The notes beneath the pieces are model-generated. The model was not told where the DNA came from. It did not search any database and saw only the letters and a list, made by a program, of their open reading frames with translations. Position numbers and translations under genes: made by a program. From Setophaga petechia (Eukaryota > Chordata > Aves > Passeriformes > Parulidae), in the NCBI GenBank assembly GCA_024362935.1, contig JANCRA010000016.1, positions 17,963,165 to 18,027,164 of the forward strand: a DNA stretch of 64,000 nt, written 5' to 3'. Shown one piece after another: positions 1 to 13,200 of the stretch (position 1 is the first letter of the stretch; every line of letters starts with the position of its first letter).

Positions 1-3000
1 AGGTCAGGAGTACTTTAGACCCCCAAACAGCTCTTAAATCCAGGTAAGAAATGGGACATCTGTGGCAACAGCAGAATCATCAGAAACAGTAGTTAATCCC
101 AAATTGGGAACAAGTAAAGCCCAGAGCTTGCCAGGGAACAACGTGTCAGCAGGATTATGGGCAAACCTTACAGGGCAGCTGTGATTCTGAAGGCCTGAGA
201 AGCCAATTGTGATCAAAGAGGCACGCAGGCACAAGAGGAAACAGCATGGAACCCAGAATCCTTCTCCTGCAGGCAGATGGAGGTGAGTGACAGCCCAGCA
301 GATCCTTTCCAAACCACCCCCCGGGTCCCAGGAGCAATGGATGGGGGACTGCTCACGTGACGCTGACTGACACGCTGCAAGATTGTCTGTGGGAAAGGAA
401 CAAGAGGGGTAATTTTATTGTCACGTCCCGCAGGGGGGTGTAAGGAAAATCACAGCATGAGAAAATGACAGTGTATCTGTCTGAGGTCATTTGCATGCCC
501 AGATAATCTGTGGGAGGAGAGCCAGAGTTGCTGTGTTTGACAGAGGCAGCACCACGACAATGGGCCTGGGAATGGGGAGATTTGCAAGCCCTGAAACCAA
601 CCTGGTGTTTGCTGCTCTCAGAAACCAAAATGACCTGACTTCATCATTTAGGCCTCCAGGATTACACTTCCCTCCCTCATTATGGGCTCTATGATGGGCT
701 CATCTTGCTGATGGCACAGAGGGACAGTCCCACGCTCAGCAGTGTGCCCACATCCCAAGGACACACTCAGGGGACACAGAGAGACCATGCACAGGCAAAG
801 GAGCACAAACATGAAAGCAGACACTGGGTAGCAGCAGCAGTGCAGCCCAGTAGATTTTGGCAGGGATCCAGAAGAAGGAAAAAAGGTTTTGTCAGTGGTT
901 ACAGGTTGCTCCTGTGCTGCAGAGGGAGTGACCTGGGAGAAACACACGGTGGAGATGGGAACTGGCATGGCTGGCAGGAAAACTCAGCATGTCTGCAGTG
1001 GAAAATCCAGCTGATGGTTGGATGGAGCAGGGCCAGGAGGACAGGCTGCCTGCAGGAGGCACAGGCCCTGCACAGGGAGTGTGAGGGAGATGGTGACAGG
1101 CTGGGTGAGACTCACTCACACAACCCTTTAACACTGCACTGCCAGAGGCTCCCAGGAAAATCCCCATGATAAGGTGTGTGGGACTCTGCACAGCACTGAT
1201 AAGTGTGGCAGAAATCTGATTGCTTCGAAAACCTGGGCATTCCAAAGGGATTTCAGCTGGGAGTACAGGGAGGACGAGTTGGATTTCAGAGATAACCTTT
1301 GGGCAGAACCATCCAGCTTTCAGCAGAGCCCAGATATGGGTATTTAGAGAAAGGTCAAGTCAAAGAGAATGGAGGGGGTGAGTGGATGGTGAGAAAGAGA
1401 CATCAAGAAAGGAGCAGGGAAGAGCAAGTATGAGGAGATTTAAAACTCCTGAGCTGAAGGCAGAAGGTAGGTGTCCAGGAAGGGCTGTCAGAAAGCAGAA
1501 TGTGAATTAATTTGGACAGCACAGGACGGTTTAGAAGGAAAGTGATTGCTCTGTGAGTCATCAGCAGGACATTAAATATGCAAAATTTGTAAATAAGGTC
1601 ACCCTGAGAGGGAACACAGAGCAGGAAGAGAGGAGGGCTGGGCAAATAGCCAAGGATGGAGCAGGTGAAGTAGCTGACAGTACCTGAGGATTGTCAAGCA
1701 GGGCAGGCACAGCCCCAGATCCATCAAGGCAGGGGGAATTGGGCAGAGGGGAATCACAAACCTGCCCCTCCATCAACAGGCAGACTTGTCACTACCAGAC
1801 CCAAAGAGAAAGCAAACTGTGATGTCAGTGTGCTAGAGGTAGCCATAGATTGGAAAAGACAAGCCCACAGCTGCAGCTGGCAGGGAGCTGTGTGGGAAGC
1901 TGAGCCTACCCAGCATTATTCAGCTGCTTCCCAGGTGCTGGAAGAGCCAGAGCTCGTGTCTGAGATTGCAGGGGCAGGAGCAGTGGGATCCTGAAAGGCT
2001 CAATTGACCCGGGGTTACAGAGCCAGCTGGGCACAGGCCAGGCCTGGGCTCACCCACTCACCTGGAGCTGGCTGGGAAGCAGAAGGCAGCTGGAGGCAAT
2101 GCCAGCTCACCTTGTTGCTGGCAATGGCCTCTCATTTGTCAGCGAGGGATGCAGGCAATTTATACAGGGATGGGGGAGTGTTGCAGGTGTTAGGCAGCCA
2201 CCCCGAGAGCTCAAGACAACAAAGAGATCCTGAAAAAAAGCAGATCCATGTCTAGCTGCAGAGAGGCTCTTAGCAAGTCCAGCGAGCCCCAGGCAGAGCA
2301 AGGGGAAGGGGGGCTGGGAACAGACCGCTGGGACAATGGTCCAAGGACAAAAGGGCTGCATTAAAGGGCCTATTCGGGCAGTTAAGCCAGGTTTAAGCAA
2401 TTTTGCTGCTGCCTAATCTGAGGCTAATAATGAGTCATTCTTAAAACCTGGAAATGCCTGGCCAAGTCAGTGCAGAAGAGAGGGTGAAGCACTTAAGCAG
2501 TCCAAGCATTATGTTTCTTTCTGTCTGCACAAGGCAAACTGCTTTCAGGTTTAAAGTACACGATCCCTGATGGAAGCAAGATATTATACAGACCTGCTGT
2601 GGTGCTGTGATGGGGTGAGGAGCCTTAACATCTCTGTCTGGGGCAACCCCCAGAGGCAAAGTTCAGTGAGCTGGTGCCAGGGTGACTGGCAGAGGTTATC
2701 CCAAAGCCAGGCTCCATGAAATGCAGTTTGTCAGGACAAAGTGCCTGGTCTCTGCAGGCTGCCTGCTTTGCTGTTTACCTGACCCAGCAGTCCAGAATTT
2801 CTTTTACACAGCTTCATTTATAAAAGAATCCAGTCTGCAAAGCCCAGCTTAGCCCAAATTTCCACTAGCAGACTTCATCAGATCACTCGAGGCTCTGAGA
2901 CCACTGTCTCCACACAGTAATAGACATTATCCTCAGGCTTTGTGTGTGTTTATGTTACCCTTCCATTTTCCCTTCAGATATGACATGCAATTCCTAGAAA

Positions 3001-6000
3001 ATATGTTATAAACTCTTCTGCTCTGGAGTTCTGCCACCTCTGATTGCACTCATTTGAGCCAAGGATGTAGTTTCAAAGTAAATCAATAAACAAGGCTTAA
3101 AAGGGTCCTACAGACAGAGGCTGGGGGCAGCACCATCTCCCCCTCCCCAGTTATCTCTGCTGTGCTTCAACCTAACCAAGTAAATGGTGAAATCCAACCA
3201 GGAAAACACTTCCCAAAGCTCCCCAGTGTTGCTTTACAATATGGGAGATGGGGCCAGGGCCTGCCTTGCACCTGGAACACCACTTCCAGTGTTCAGAGTC
3301 CCAAATGAGCATGAGAGGGTGTCACAGCACAATCAGGGCAGGTGGGAGGCTCTCCCAGGGATCACCGGCAGGGACACCCCTCACTGCCAGCCTGTGGTAC
3401 CCACAGGGGCTGCAGCCAGGGCCTCCTGGTTGCTGCAGGTGGTCCTGGAGAAACCCAAGGAAACATCTCAACCCCAGTGAGAGACTGGAATGGCAAACCT
3501 GGATTCAGAAGGGGGGCATGCACCTCCCACTCTTACTGAAGACATTTAGGGCCCCTCAGACTTCCTATCACATGGAGAGTAGCACATCCAATAGAGCATA
3601 CCTAGATTTGTCTGGGAATCCCAGGGGAGCACATCTCCACCCCTAATCCTCCTTTACACTGCTTGTGGCTTCTTGTGCTTCCCAGCACACCAAGAGCCAT
3701 ACAGACACGGGGTCTGATCCTTGGGAGTCCCCCAAGAAACTCTAACAAGGTTGTACCTCCTCAAGCAGCTCCTCCAAGGTGACCCTAATGGACCCACAGT
3801 ATGGCCTGCTGGCTGAGCACCTCCCTGGGGAAGAGCTGAGGTGGATTATTCATCACCAGGAGCTGTCCTGCTCTCCAGGATCAATGCACACGTGGGCAAG
3901 GGAACTCTGTGTCAGAGAAACCTCTGACACAAAGCCTGCTTGGATGCACTCACAGCAGGATTTACAGAGCAAATTAACTCCACTGGTTGAATTACTTGCA
4001 TTTTTTTTTTCTTTCAAAATCTCCAAAGGCTGCATAGACACAATGCTGACAACTCAGCCAGAGAGGAGGGCTGCTGTTGCACACAATGAGAATGAAGATC
4101 CCCTCACTCTGCCACCAAACAACTGTTGGATTTTTGCCTGCCTGCATCTTCAGTTGAGATCTCCATTACCTGTGTGCTGATGGTTGTATTGGTGTGTCTG
4201 CCTGGGCTTCCTGGGGCCAGCTCAGGACATCTGCTCTGCTGCTTTTGCTCTCTGTAAAACAGAATGAATCATTCAGGGCAGAAGTGATCTCTTGTTTTGG
4301 TTGTCTTCAAGGGCTGGTCTCTGTTCAGTGCTCTGTGCTGTGTTTCCAAATCCAGCATTGTGTGTGTAGAATCTGATTAGGGGAGTTTACACCACCAGAA
4401 TATACATCCAATGTAGTAATTACACACAGCTCTGGAAGAGCCTCCCACACACCACACTGGCACAGTGAAGCTTCTACTAGAGACATGTGGGATGAGCAGC
4501 CCACGTGTCTCCTGCACAACCAGATTACTCAGCCCCAGAGTGCTGCTCAAAGCAGCATTTTCTTGGGATTCAGGGAGAGATCCCACAGCCTGCTGCTCTT
4601 TTTTGTGGGATCTGTCCTCGTTCACAGAGCTATTACTCATTGCCTGTAAGGCTGGATGCCACCAAGGACTCTGAGCTATCCCAGGCTGCAAAGAAGGTTC
4701 CTGTGAGCTGCACAGAGTGACACAAGTGCCAGAAGCCACATCCATGGCATTCCCCTGCACAGCACCAGGCATCTGAACTGCACTCACTGCTGTGGTGCCT
4801 CAGTTACTCTCTGTGCCTCCAGCACAGGCTTCCCTGCTCCTCACCCAGGCAAACCACAAATTCCAGAGGCCAAATTCTTCCCTGTGTCCATGCAAAGCAG
4901 CCTCTTGTCACCCCTGCAGAGCAGGGGGAACCCTCCCACCCTGCCCAGGACTGCAGAGCTCTGTTGTGTGGCCCCAGTGCAACACTTCCAACCCCAAAGC
5001 TGCTTTTCCTGCTGGGAACCATCCCCTGCTCTGGGCACCTGCAGCACTGAGCAGCTTCAGGGGTGCTCAGCCGTGGGGTAATTAATGAACACATGTAATC
5101 ACCTCTATTATCTGCAATTTGAAGGCAACTCTTATCAAGGCAGAGCTGGAGCTGTGCCCACCCAGGGCACAGCCACATCTGGGGCTCAGGACCTTTGCTC
5201 ACTCATTCTCCCTGGCTGCTCAGGGAGTCAGGTGCTGCCGTTCCTAGAAGGTGAATAAATTATTACTGCAAATTACTCTGATGAAGTGGCTTTTATTAGA
5301 AAGCCAGACACAAAGGGAGTTTGCTGATTGGCTCCCAGTGATGTCATACCCAGCACAGCACTCAAACACAGAGATAGGAATTTTCTCGTCTATATTTTGC
5401 ATATAATTTTCATTTTCTCCTGGCAATAAAGACACCAGCCAAGCCTTTCACTCGGGGAGGGTGGTGGGGGGTCTGTACTGCTCAAGTGGCTGATGAAAGA
5501 GAAGTGGCCTTTGTTCCTCTGTCTTGCAGGGAACCTCAGGCTAACAGTTTGCACCCACAAAGGCACTGTGGTTTATTGCTCTATTACAAACCCATCGCTC
5601 CATTTTCTTAGGTGGATAGCAGAGAAATTGGCATTTTTTTGGCTTCATTGTATCTAAAATCATTCTGATCATAGAGATTTTGCTATTTACAAGCTGAAGC
5701 TTAAAGTGCAGATAAAGCAACAGCTTTCTGATTGTCATCAGAAGATGAATATAGGGCTTTGGGAAAAAACAGGCAGCAAAATTCCAACTAATTAATTATT
5801 TTCTAAGTTTCACATAGTGGTTGTTTCACCCTGCAAAGCCATTGTGAGTTCTCAGTGAGGTCTGTCAGAGGCAGACTCAGTGACCAGCACACCGTGTGCT
5901 CTCACTCCTCTTCCCTAATTGAATGTCCTATCAAACTTAGAGAATTTCCCTAGGAAACATTCCAGCTTTAATCATTTCTGGATGCAACAGGCTCAAACAG

Positions 6001-8090
6001 CAGAGCCCTGTGTGGAGAGCAGGCATGGAAGTATCCCTTGCCTCACTGAACTGGAATGAACTCCCAAATTCAAGGGCAGGCTGTGCTTTCCTCAGCAGCT
6101 CCCTCACGCAAGGCTCCGCAGTTCTGGGCCCCTGCTGTCCCTGCTGACCCTGGGCACGGGCAGAGGGGAAGGTTTTCCATCCCTCCCTGCCTCCATTATG
6201 TAGCAGAGAGGTGTACATTTTGCTGGGATGGCCAAGTGTAACATTTGCAGCCCTGGAAACAGGCTCCTGCTTGTTCTGTGCAAACACTGGGCTCTCCTCC
6301 AACAGAGCCAGCACAAATCCTGAGCTGACCTACAGTGCCTGCCTATTCCCCTTTGATTATGGCTCCAAAGTCATTTGTCCTACAAGGGCAGAAAACAAAA
6401 CATATCTATCACTTGGAAGATGTTCTGGAAACCCCCAGACAGTTGCACTGATGAAACTGGACACTGAGGGCTACTGGAGAGCTCAAACATAGTTAGATTT
6501 GCTGTTTCCAGTCCTGGGGTCATGACTCCCTGCAACATCATCAACTCCACTTTATTCCAGGTGGCTCGAAGTTGGAAATCATTCTCTCTTATTGTCTGAA
6601 GATTTGCTGAGCTGCCTGCCCTTTGTGGAAAACAGGAGCTGCCCTCAGACTCCTGGATGTTGGATCTGAGGCTTTTGAAATCCTGAGGGTGAAGGTGCAA
6701 GGAACAGGCATCCGGGAAGGAGAGTGCCTGACTGTGAATCAGAGTGAGAGGGAATGTGAAGGCTGCAGTCCTGGGAGAGGATGCTGGCTGAGACACACAG
6801 CCAGCATCAGCAAAAAGGGAATGGGCTCTCAGGTTTAAGCCCTGGAACAGATTCAAATCACCCCTTTTAGGTCTGACCTCCTTGCCTGTCTGAGGAGACA
6901 GCAGAGAGGGGAGGGAGCCATGAATCTTGGATCCTGTCCTTATGTGGCTTGGCCCTACATCCCTCTTTGCTTTTACCACTCCATGTGTAGAACAGAGGGT
7001 TATTAAAAGCACCAGAAGAATCTCAAGTAAAACAATTTTACTGTTTTAAGAGCTTTGTTATAGCATCTCTGGAGCTCTGGCTTGGACCACCACAGACCAT
7101 TGTCGGGAAGCTCTAAACAGCCTTTGGAGATTGAATTACTGCTCAGAAACGTATCAAATTCCAAAATTGCAAACACTCATTCAGTCCAAAAAAAGAATCC
7201 TCTGTAGAACAGTACACACTCACACAGACAGCAAAACCATCATGCTGGCCTAACTCAGCTTCCCTTCCCCACCCAGAGCAACAGCCTTGCCCCAGTCTCA
7301 TTCCAGCAGTGTTATTTCCCTGGCAAGCAGCAGGGCTCTAGAGGAGAGCACAGTCCCACCTACTCATCACTCACCTCCAAACAAGAGCCCTTCTATTGCT
7401 CAGCTTTTAATGAAATTGGGGCTTGATATCTCAGTCAGCCCCTCCCTTCCACTTGAGGACAGCATTAGCATCAGTCTGGATTATAACATCCAGTAAGATG
7501 TTCTGGGGCGATATGAATCAAAGCCCTGAAAGTGGGATTGTGTTTAATTAATTGTGGCTGACAGATGAAGGTATTGATCGTAGATTGAGAGGTTCAGGAC
7601 TGGCCCAGGGGATAATTATTGCAGGGCACACTGTGTTAGGGTGATATTTTTTTAATTTCTGGCGATGTAGGAGGGAAGCAGGGGGGAAATAAGTGAATAA
7701 TTGCAGCTAATTAGGACTTGTGTGTGCATCCCAAATTAATTTGTTTGAATAATCAACCACCAACAGCAGTCTGATCCAAAAGGAAAAGGAAACAACTGCT
7801 CAGAAAGATCTCAATTCCTCCCATAAATTGTGCAGTCCCATGTCTGGGATAAATGTTTTATGGAATTGAGGCCCTACATATAGAAGGGGAACCGGGCAAG
7901 ATTATTGAGTGGAACCACTTGCTTTTGCCTAAGATCTGCAATAAATCAAAGGGGGTGGGTGAGGCTGTGGGACGGCAGGGTGTGGGATAGCAGATGATGC
8001 TCCTGCCGTGGTTCCCACTCTGTCTATCCCTATCCATGTGCAACAGGCCCCCTGCCGGACCGCCAGCCCCTTCCCAGGTGGGACACGGGA
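1..8090. other. Intergenic DNA, no gene recognised
   Basis: I found no reading frame with recognisable protein similarity, no CpG island and no RNA gene here. The open frames are short (at most about 210 codons) and their translations are rich in Cys, Trp and His, as is usual for non-coding DNA. Several AT-rich stretches, notably 5060-5760 and 7500-7760, have few CpGs, no obvious repeat and clusters of TAAT-type motifs, so they could be regulatory elements. That is inference only. Confidence 0.6.
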
Positions 8091-8451
8091 GGTGCGGGAT
8101 GGTCATGGGGGGATCAGACACACAACTGCTGTCGGGGGATGCAGGATGGTCACCGGGGATCAGACACACAACTGCTGTCGGGGATGCGGGATGGTCACAG
8201 AAGATCAGACGCACAATTGCTGTCGGGAGGTGCGGGATGGTCACAGAAGATCAGACGCACAACTGCTGTCGGGGATGCGGGATGGTCACGGGGGACCAGA
8301 CACACAACTGCTGTAGGAGGTGCGGGATGGTCACCGGGGATCAGACACACAACTGCTGTAGGAGGTGCGGGATGGTCACCGGGGATCAGACACACAACTG
8401 CTGTCGGGGGATGCGGGATGGTCACCGGGGATCAGACACACAACTGCTGTC
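8091..8451. repeat. Minisatellite, about 8 units of 45-47 bp
   Basis: The step GGATGGTCA recurs at 8097, 8144, 8189, 8235, 8280, 8325, 8370 and 8416, spacings of 45-47 bp. Each unit also carries a version of CAGACACACAACTGCTGT followed by a G run. Units differ mainly in CACCGGGGAT versus CACAGAAGAT and in the G-run length. Open frames across it on both strands only reflect a stop-free unit. The array abuts a CpG-rich patch. Confidence 0.95.
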
Positions 8452-8770
8452 GCCGCGGGGCTCACGAGGGGTGTCTCGGGCGAGGAGAGGGCAGATGGAG
8501 GCGCGGCTGCGGCAGCAATCTGTGTCCCGGTGCCCGGCCCCTCGCTCCGGTCCGCGGGATCCCCGTTATCCCCCCCGGCAGCCCTGCTGCTACAAACACT
8601 CTCATCACCAGCACAGCGGGGGCAGCTCAGCACAGACAGCGAATGATCTAGCGGGGGGTTAATAAAAGGACTGGCGCAGAACAAAAAGCCTGTCAGCCGC
8701 CACAAGATGTGCTCTCCTCCCCTTGTGCCCCCCAGGAAATTAAAAAGCGGAGCCTGTGGAGTGCAGTGTT
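8452..8770. other. CpG-rich patch, possible small CpG island
   Basis: The sequence from about 8452 to 8600 is visibly GC- and CpG-rich compared with its flanks and directly follows the 46-bp minisatellite. It could be a promoter fragment or a subtelomere-like GC-rich segment. No convincing exon was identified in it. Confidence 0.4.
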
Positions 8771-9339
8771 CTCTGCGGGACTGGACGGGGCACTGGGATG
8801 TGGAAGGGCAGGGTGGGAAGGGGGAAGTAGGCAGTTAAATGTTTGTTCCAGCTGTTGTTTCTGAGGCGATCTATCAAGCGCTGTTACTCTAAAGGACCGG
8901 ACTACCTGGTCTTTCCAAACCTGAGGAGACCAAGGCACATTTCTGTGTGCTGCTGCCAGCAGCTCCTCCTGGAGAGAGTCCACTACATCCTGCCAGGCTG
9001 CTCTGCCTGACACCACCGAAGTCCATGTTTCCATGGAAATGGGAAGAGAACGGATGCCTGTGACACGACATACCTTTCCTGATGTAGATTTGGACCACTT
9101 CTAACATCCCTTTCTAGCGACAACCTTCAGGACTGGATATTTTTCAGGCACAACCAAAACAGAACAAGGTGGGAAAGATATCTGGTATGAATCAAACCCT
9201 ACCATGAATGATGGTATTAATCAAACCCCACCATCCTTTCTGGTGAGCAGCAGCTGAACTCGAAAGTGCATTAATCCATTAAAACACCCTTCTAGGCAGA
9301 GAGACCCCCGCACTAAACACAAGACAATTCACAAGCGCA

Positions 9340-9654
9340 TAGTGAGGATCTGCCCCTCCCCTCTCCGGGCTGGGTTGGATGAAGTTTCCAGCAGCATTTC
9401 CCTGCCGAGGGCTGCGATGGCAGCGCTCGGAGGTTCCCGGCGGCTCCCCGTGCCCAGCCCGGGCTGCGCAGCGCGGGCCCGCAGCGCCCTCTCCCGCGGC
9501 TCCGGGGCACCCCCGGCACCGGCACCCGCGGCACTCCGGGGCTGCCCTGCCCGGCACCCCCGGTACGGGACACGGGCCGTCAGTACCGCCCACCCAGGGC
9601 TAACCCGGCACCATCCAAACCAGCAGCGACTTCTGAGCGCTTTGAGGGATTCTG
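9340..9654 (+). other. CpG-rich segment with a possible first exon
   Basis: A strongly GC- and CpG-rich block contains an ATG at 9418. The frame from there starts MAALGGSRRLPVPSPG and is rich in Arg, Ala and Ser without acidic residues, resembling a mitochondrial targeting peptide. A good splice donor (CTG then GTGAGC) lies at 9655. The open frame formally runs on to 9929, but that extension is the inserted LTR downstream, so any real exon would end near 9654. No later exons or family match were recognised. It could equally be a CpG island without a protein, or the start of a lncRNA. Confidence 0.3.
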
Positions 9655-9670
9655 GTGAGCAGAGAGAAGC

Positions 9671-10276
9671 TCTTGGGGAAGATGAAACAGGAAAGACTTA
9701 TAAATATGATTGCCCGGCAAAAGATGTTGAAAATACAGAAACTATAAGTGAGATTGAAATGAAAGCAAGCTTTGAGATACCTCAGTTACTGAACAACTGG
9801 AAAACACTGGTGTGGCCAGCTGAAGGTGATCTCCTTTTGATGAAACAACACCCTCTGCCTGCAGACAGGCCCAAGGGTCAGAGCAGACCCTACTGGCTTG
9901 GCAGAAGGGGTCCAAAGAGGAGTTTTTAGGGTTTAAAATGTAACACAGTATGGTAATGTAATGATTCTTATAGGCTGCATGTAAATGCTATAGGATTTGT
10001 ATCTTGTACTAGATTGGTTAGTGAGAATTAGAATATTCAACACAGAAGAAGATTTATTGTATTGTAATGGAACCTCACGCTCTTACCCTTTTGCTCTTGC
10101 CCTTTTAATCTCTCACCCTCTCACCCTCTCTCCCCCTCTCTTCTCCCAGGCTGCTCCAGCTGTGTCTGGCAGCTCCCAGCAGGGCCCTGCACCCAGGCCC
10201 TTTGCAATGAACCCCAAGTTCCACGGCCTGGCTGCAGAGATCTCTTGTCTCCATCCATCCCCCCGACACTCCTACA
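9671..10276 (+). mobile_element. Solo LTR of an endogenous retrovirus, 606 bp
   Basis: The block is flanked by an exact 6-bp direct repeat AGAAGC (9665-9670 and 10277-10282), the duplication length typical of ERVK-type insertions. It ends in CA; its first bases are TCTT, so the expected 5' TG appears mutated. The AT-rich left part followed by a pyrimidine-rich tract (about 10100-10150) and a GC-richer right end fits a U3-R-U5 order. No internal gag, pol or env remains. It lies just downstream of the CpG-rich segment and creates the false C-terminal part of the open frame there. Confidence 0.65.
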
Positions 10277-10282
10277 AGAAGC

Positions 10283-13200
10283 AGGAGCCTTTGCCTACCC
10301 ACAGCTTGCCAGCAACGCTGGGCACTTCAGGTAAAAGTGAGGAGGTTCTCAGGGGCTCTGCTGAGGGTATGTCAGTTTGGCAGCTGCCAGAAGAGTGTGG
10401 AATAAAGCCATTATCCCTCTCTTGGACACAGGGCTCAGCACGTGAGGTCTGGCTGCACCTCAGGGTGTCAAGCAGCCAAAGCCTCACGGGTCTGTTCTCA
10501 GACAGAGGTTTTGTACAGCCTCTCTCAGCAGCTGCTCCTGTCCCACACTGCCCTGGGCACTGTGATCTGGGCATCTCCGTGCCCACACTGCAGACCAGCC
10601 TGCCCTGGACCTCACTCCAGACCCATCAGCACAGCACATTAGGAGGAGAAACACGAGAGATTTGCAAAGCCAAAGGCAAAGCAATGACAAATTTTGTCTC
10701 TGTAGGGAGTTTGCTTGGGATTATTATCATTTTAAAGGGCAAGTTACTGCTCCTACAGCTGGGAGCCAAGGATTTGAATAAAGGAGCTTCATGAATACAG
10801 ATACATTGCATAGACAGAATAAATAAAGCTGATCCACAGCTGCCATTTTACTTTGCAAGTGGGTGAAAATGAGATGTGCCATCCCCAGGAGATGCAGAAA
10901 GGGCTTCAGCCCCTTCATTAGACACAGAGAAGAGGCTGAGATGCCAAGCCTGGCTGAGTGCTTCCACCCTGCCAGGAGAGCAGTGTGCTGGAGAAGGAGC
11001 CTTCCCCAAGGAACACCACTCCCAAGAAGCAAAGGCTTCCTGGCTACCATGAAAACTGGAAACACTCCTGCCCTTCCTCAGTGCAAGGGACTCCAGGAGA
11101 CACCAGTGTCAGAGCCAGACCCAGCTACACCCCCAGGACATTCAGCACCACACTGCAGCTCCTGGAATCAAGTCAGCAGAATAAATGATAAATGAAATAA
11201 AATGGGATTTCAATTGACCAGAACATTTCATTCAGTCCAAAAGCAAATGAGAAGCCCAGGGCTCCCTCTGAGCAAGAAGCAGCAGCACTGTGACATGTAC
11301 CAGCCCAGCCCTCCCCAGTGTGGGCACTCATAGCATCTGGCCAGATGTGCCCTCAGGCCCTTCCTTGGCTCATGCACCAGCACCTGCTGCTGGGAAATGA
11401 GTTTTTGCAATATTCCTTCCTGCCACGTCCATCTCAGACAGTAAAAATAACCATCATGTCTCTCACACCATGTTACATGTCCTGACAGATCTGCCCAGCC
11501 AAGACATCCCTTGTAACACCAGCCTTGATTTTGCCCTGATCTCAGTGGATTTGGCACCAAAGGGATTTTCTCCAGGCTTGGGAAGTTGTTACTTCTTTTG
11601 GTGCCATTGTGAAAACTGTGTGGGAGATCAGCTGGGGTGAGTGCAAGCAGCCCTGTAGTGACAGGAGGGTGGTTTGTGTGGGGTTGTAACAGGGCTGGGA
11701 CTATGCTCCATGGCAGGCAGCAGGTCTGTGTTCCTCCTGCTGCTGCTGAGCACATCCCTGCACATATCCCTGCTCCCCAAGTCTCACTTGTCCTACACCT
11801 GCAGTGAGTGTGTGTATTTTTGGTCTCAGGGAAACAAACATACAAGCAAGAATTTACCAGCTTAATGGGTTCTGCTGGGTCCCACCTGTCCACAGAGAGC
11901 AGTGTAACACTGGCAGGACCTCTTGCTGGTAGTTCCACGTGGTCTTTTGTGTGCTGGTGATAGAGGATTTGTTTTTTCTTAGCACTTCTCTGCTTTGTTT
12001 TGGGTCTTCCACCACTGCTGGCTGTGGTAACATTGAAAGCACCAGCTTCAGGGTGTGCAGGCACCAAAGTGAGGAAATTCCCCTTGTGGTGCTCTAGGTA
12101 AGCAACAGACCAAATATAAAGCAGACATGGGCAAGGTCCCCATGCCCTTGATCCCATCACTGAACATAAACACTCACCCTGGGACCAAACCCTGTGCCAG
12201 GGTGCCACATCCAGCTCTGGCAGCCCAAAGGCTCCGTGCTGTTCACTCTGTCTGCCCTCTATTTGTGCCCACCCCAGCTCCAGGACTGGCACCACCATGG
12301 CATTAACTTCAGTGACACTGTCCTGACAGAGCTCTCCTGAGGGCTGAAGCCCTGCCAGTGCTCAGCACCTCCTCACTCCCTTTGCCCTGGGCAGGCTCCA
12401 AACCCACCTCTCTCTCCCACCACACTGCCCACAGCTCCTCCCAAGCTCACAGCACCTGTTGCTCCAGCAAAGAAGTGAATCCCAGTAATGTGAGGACACT
12501 TGCAGAGCCCCAGCTCTGCAGGGACTGGAGTTGGCAGTTTATGCCTCCAGGGTGACATTGCAGATGAAAATCAAAATGCCAGAACCGATTAAAGGAATTT
12601 TAAAAAGCATTTTCTGCTTCTAGGCAGCTGAGGGATGAACAGATCTGGATTCACTGGGCTTAGGTCAGTCTTGTCTGAGATACACAGATCCTTCTCCTTG
12701 TTTTGTCCTTCCAACTTCTTCCCCTTCCCAGAAACACCCAGCTGAGCCTCCCACTGTGCAACTCCCAGGTCAGTCTTTAGAGGGGCTGCAGTAGCTTATT
12801 TGTTTAAATGTCTGCAGGAGTAGCAAATATTCACAACTGTAAATGTGTCTTGCACAGTTTGTTCTCAGATTCCTGCTAACAGCAACCTAAGTTTGGCTGA
12901 TGCCCTCTTTTTCTGCGTTTTCTTTTATATGGAACAAAGATCTTGTTTTGCCATTACCCTGTGGTATTTATGATGTGTAAGGCTGCTCAGGGTCCCAACT
13001 CTGTACCCTTGTGTCCTTTTCTCCTCACACAGACACAAGCTGCAGCATGTCACTTCAGCAGAATGTGCCAAAGGCATGTGGGGGGCACTCACAGTGGCAT
13101 TTTACAACTGCTCCTTGGGGATTTGATCTCTTCTTTCTTAAAAGACCTTCTGTCCTTGAGATACAGCTTGAACTTTTCACATGAGACCACAATATGCTAA

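Noticed and set aside
7994..8662. ORFs of 76-222 codons across the 46-bp repeat
   Set aside because: They only reflect the minisatellite unit on both strands.
9997..10794. 265-codon ORF on the plus strand
   Set aside because: It starts inside the solo LTR, crosses its target duplication and runs into unrelated flanking DNA.
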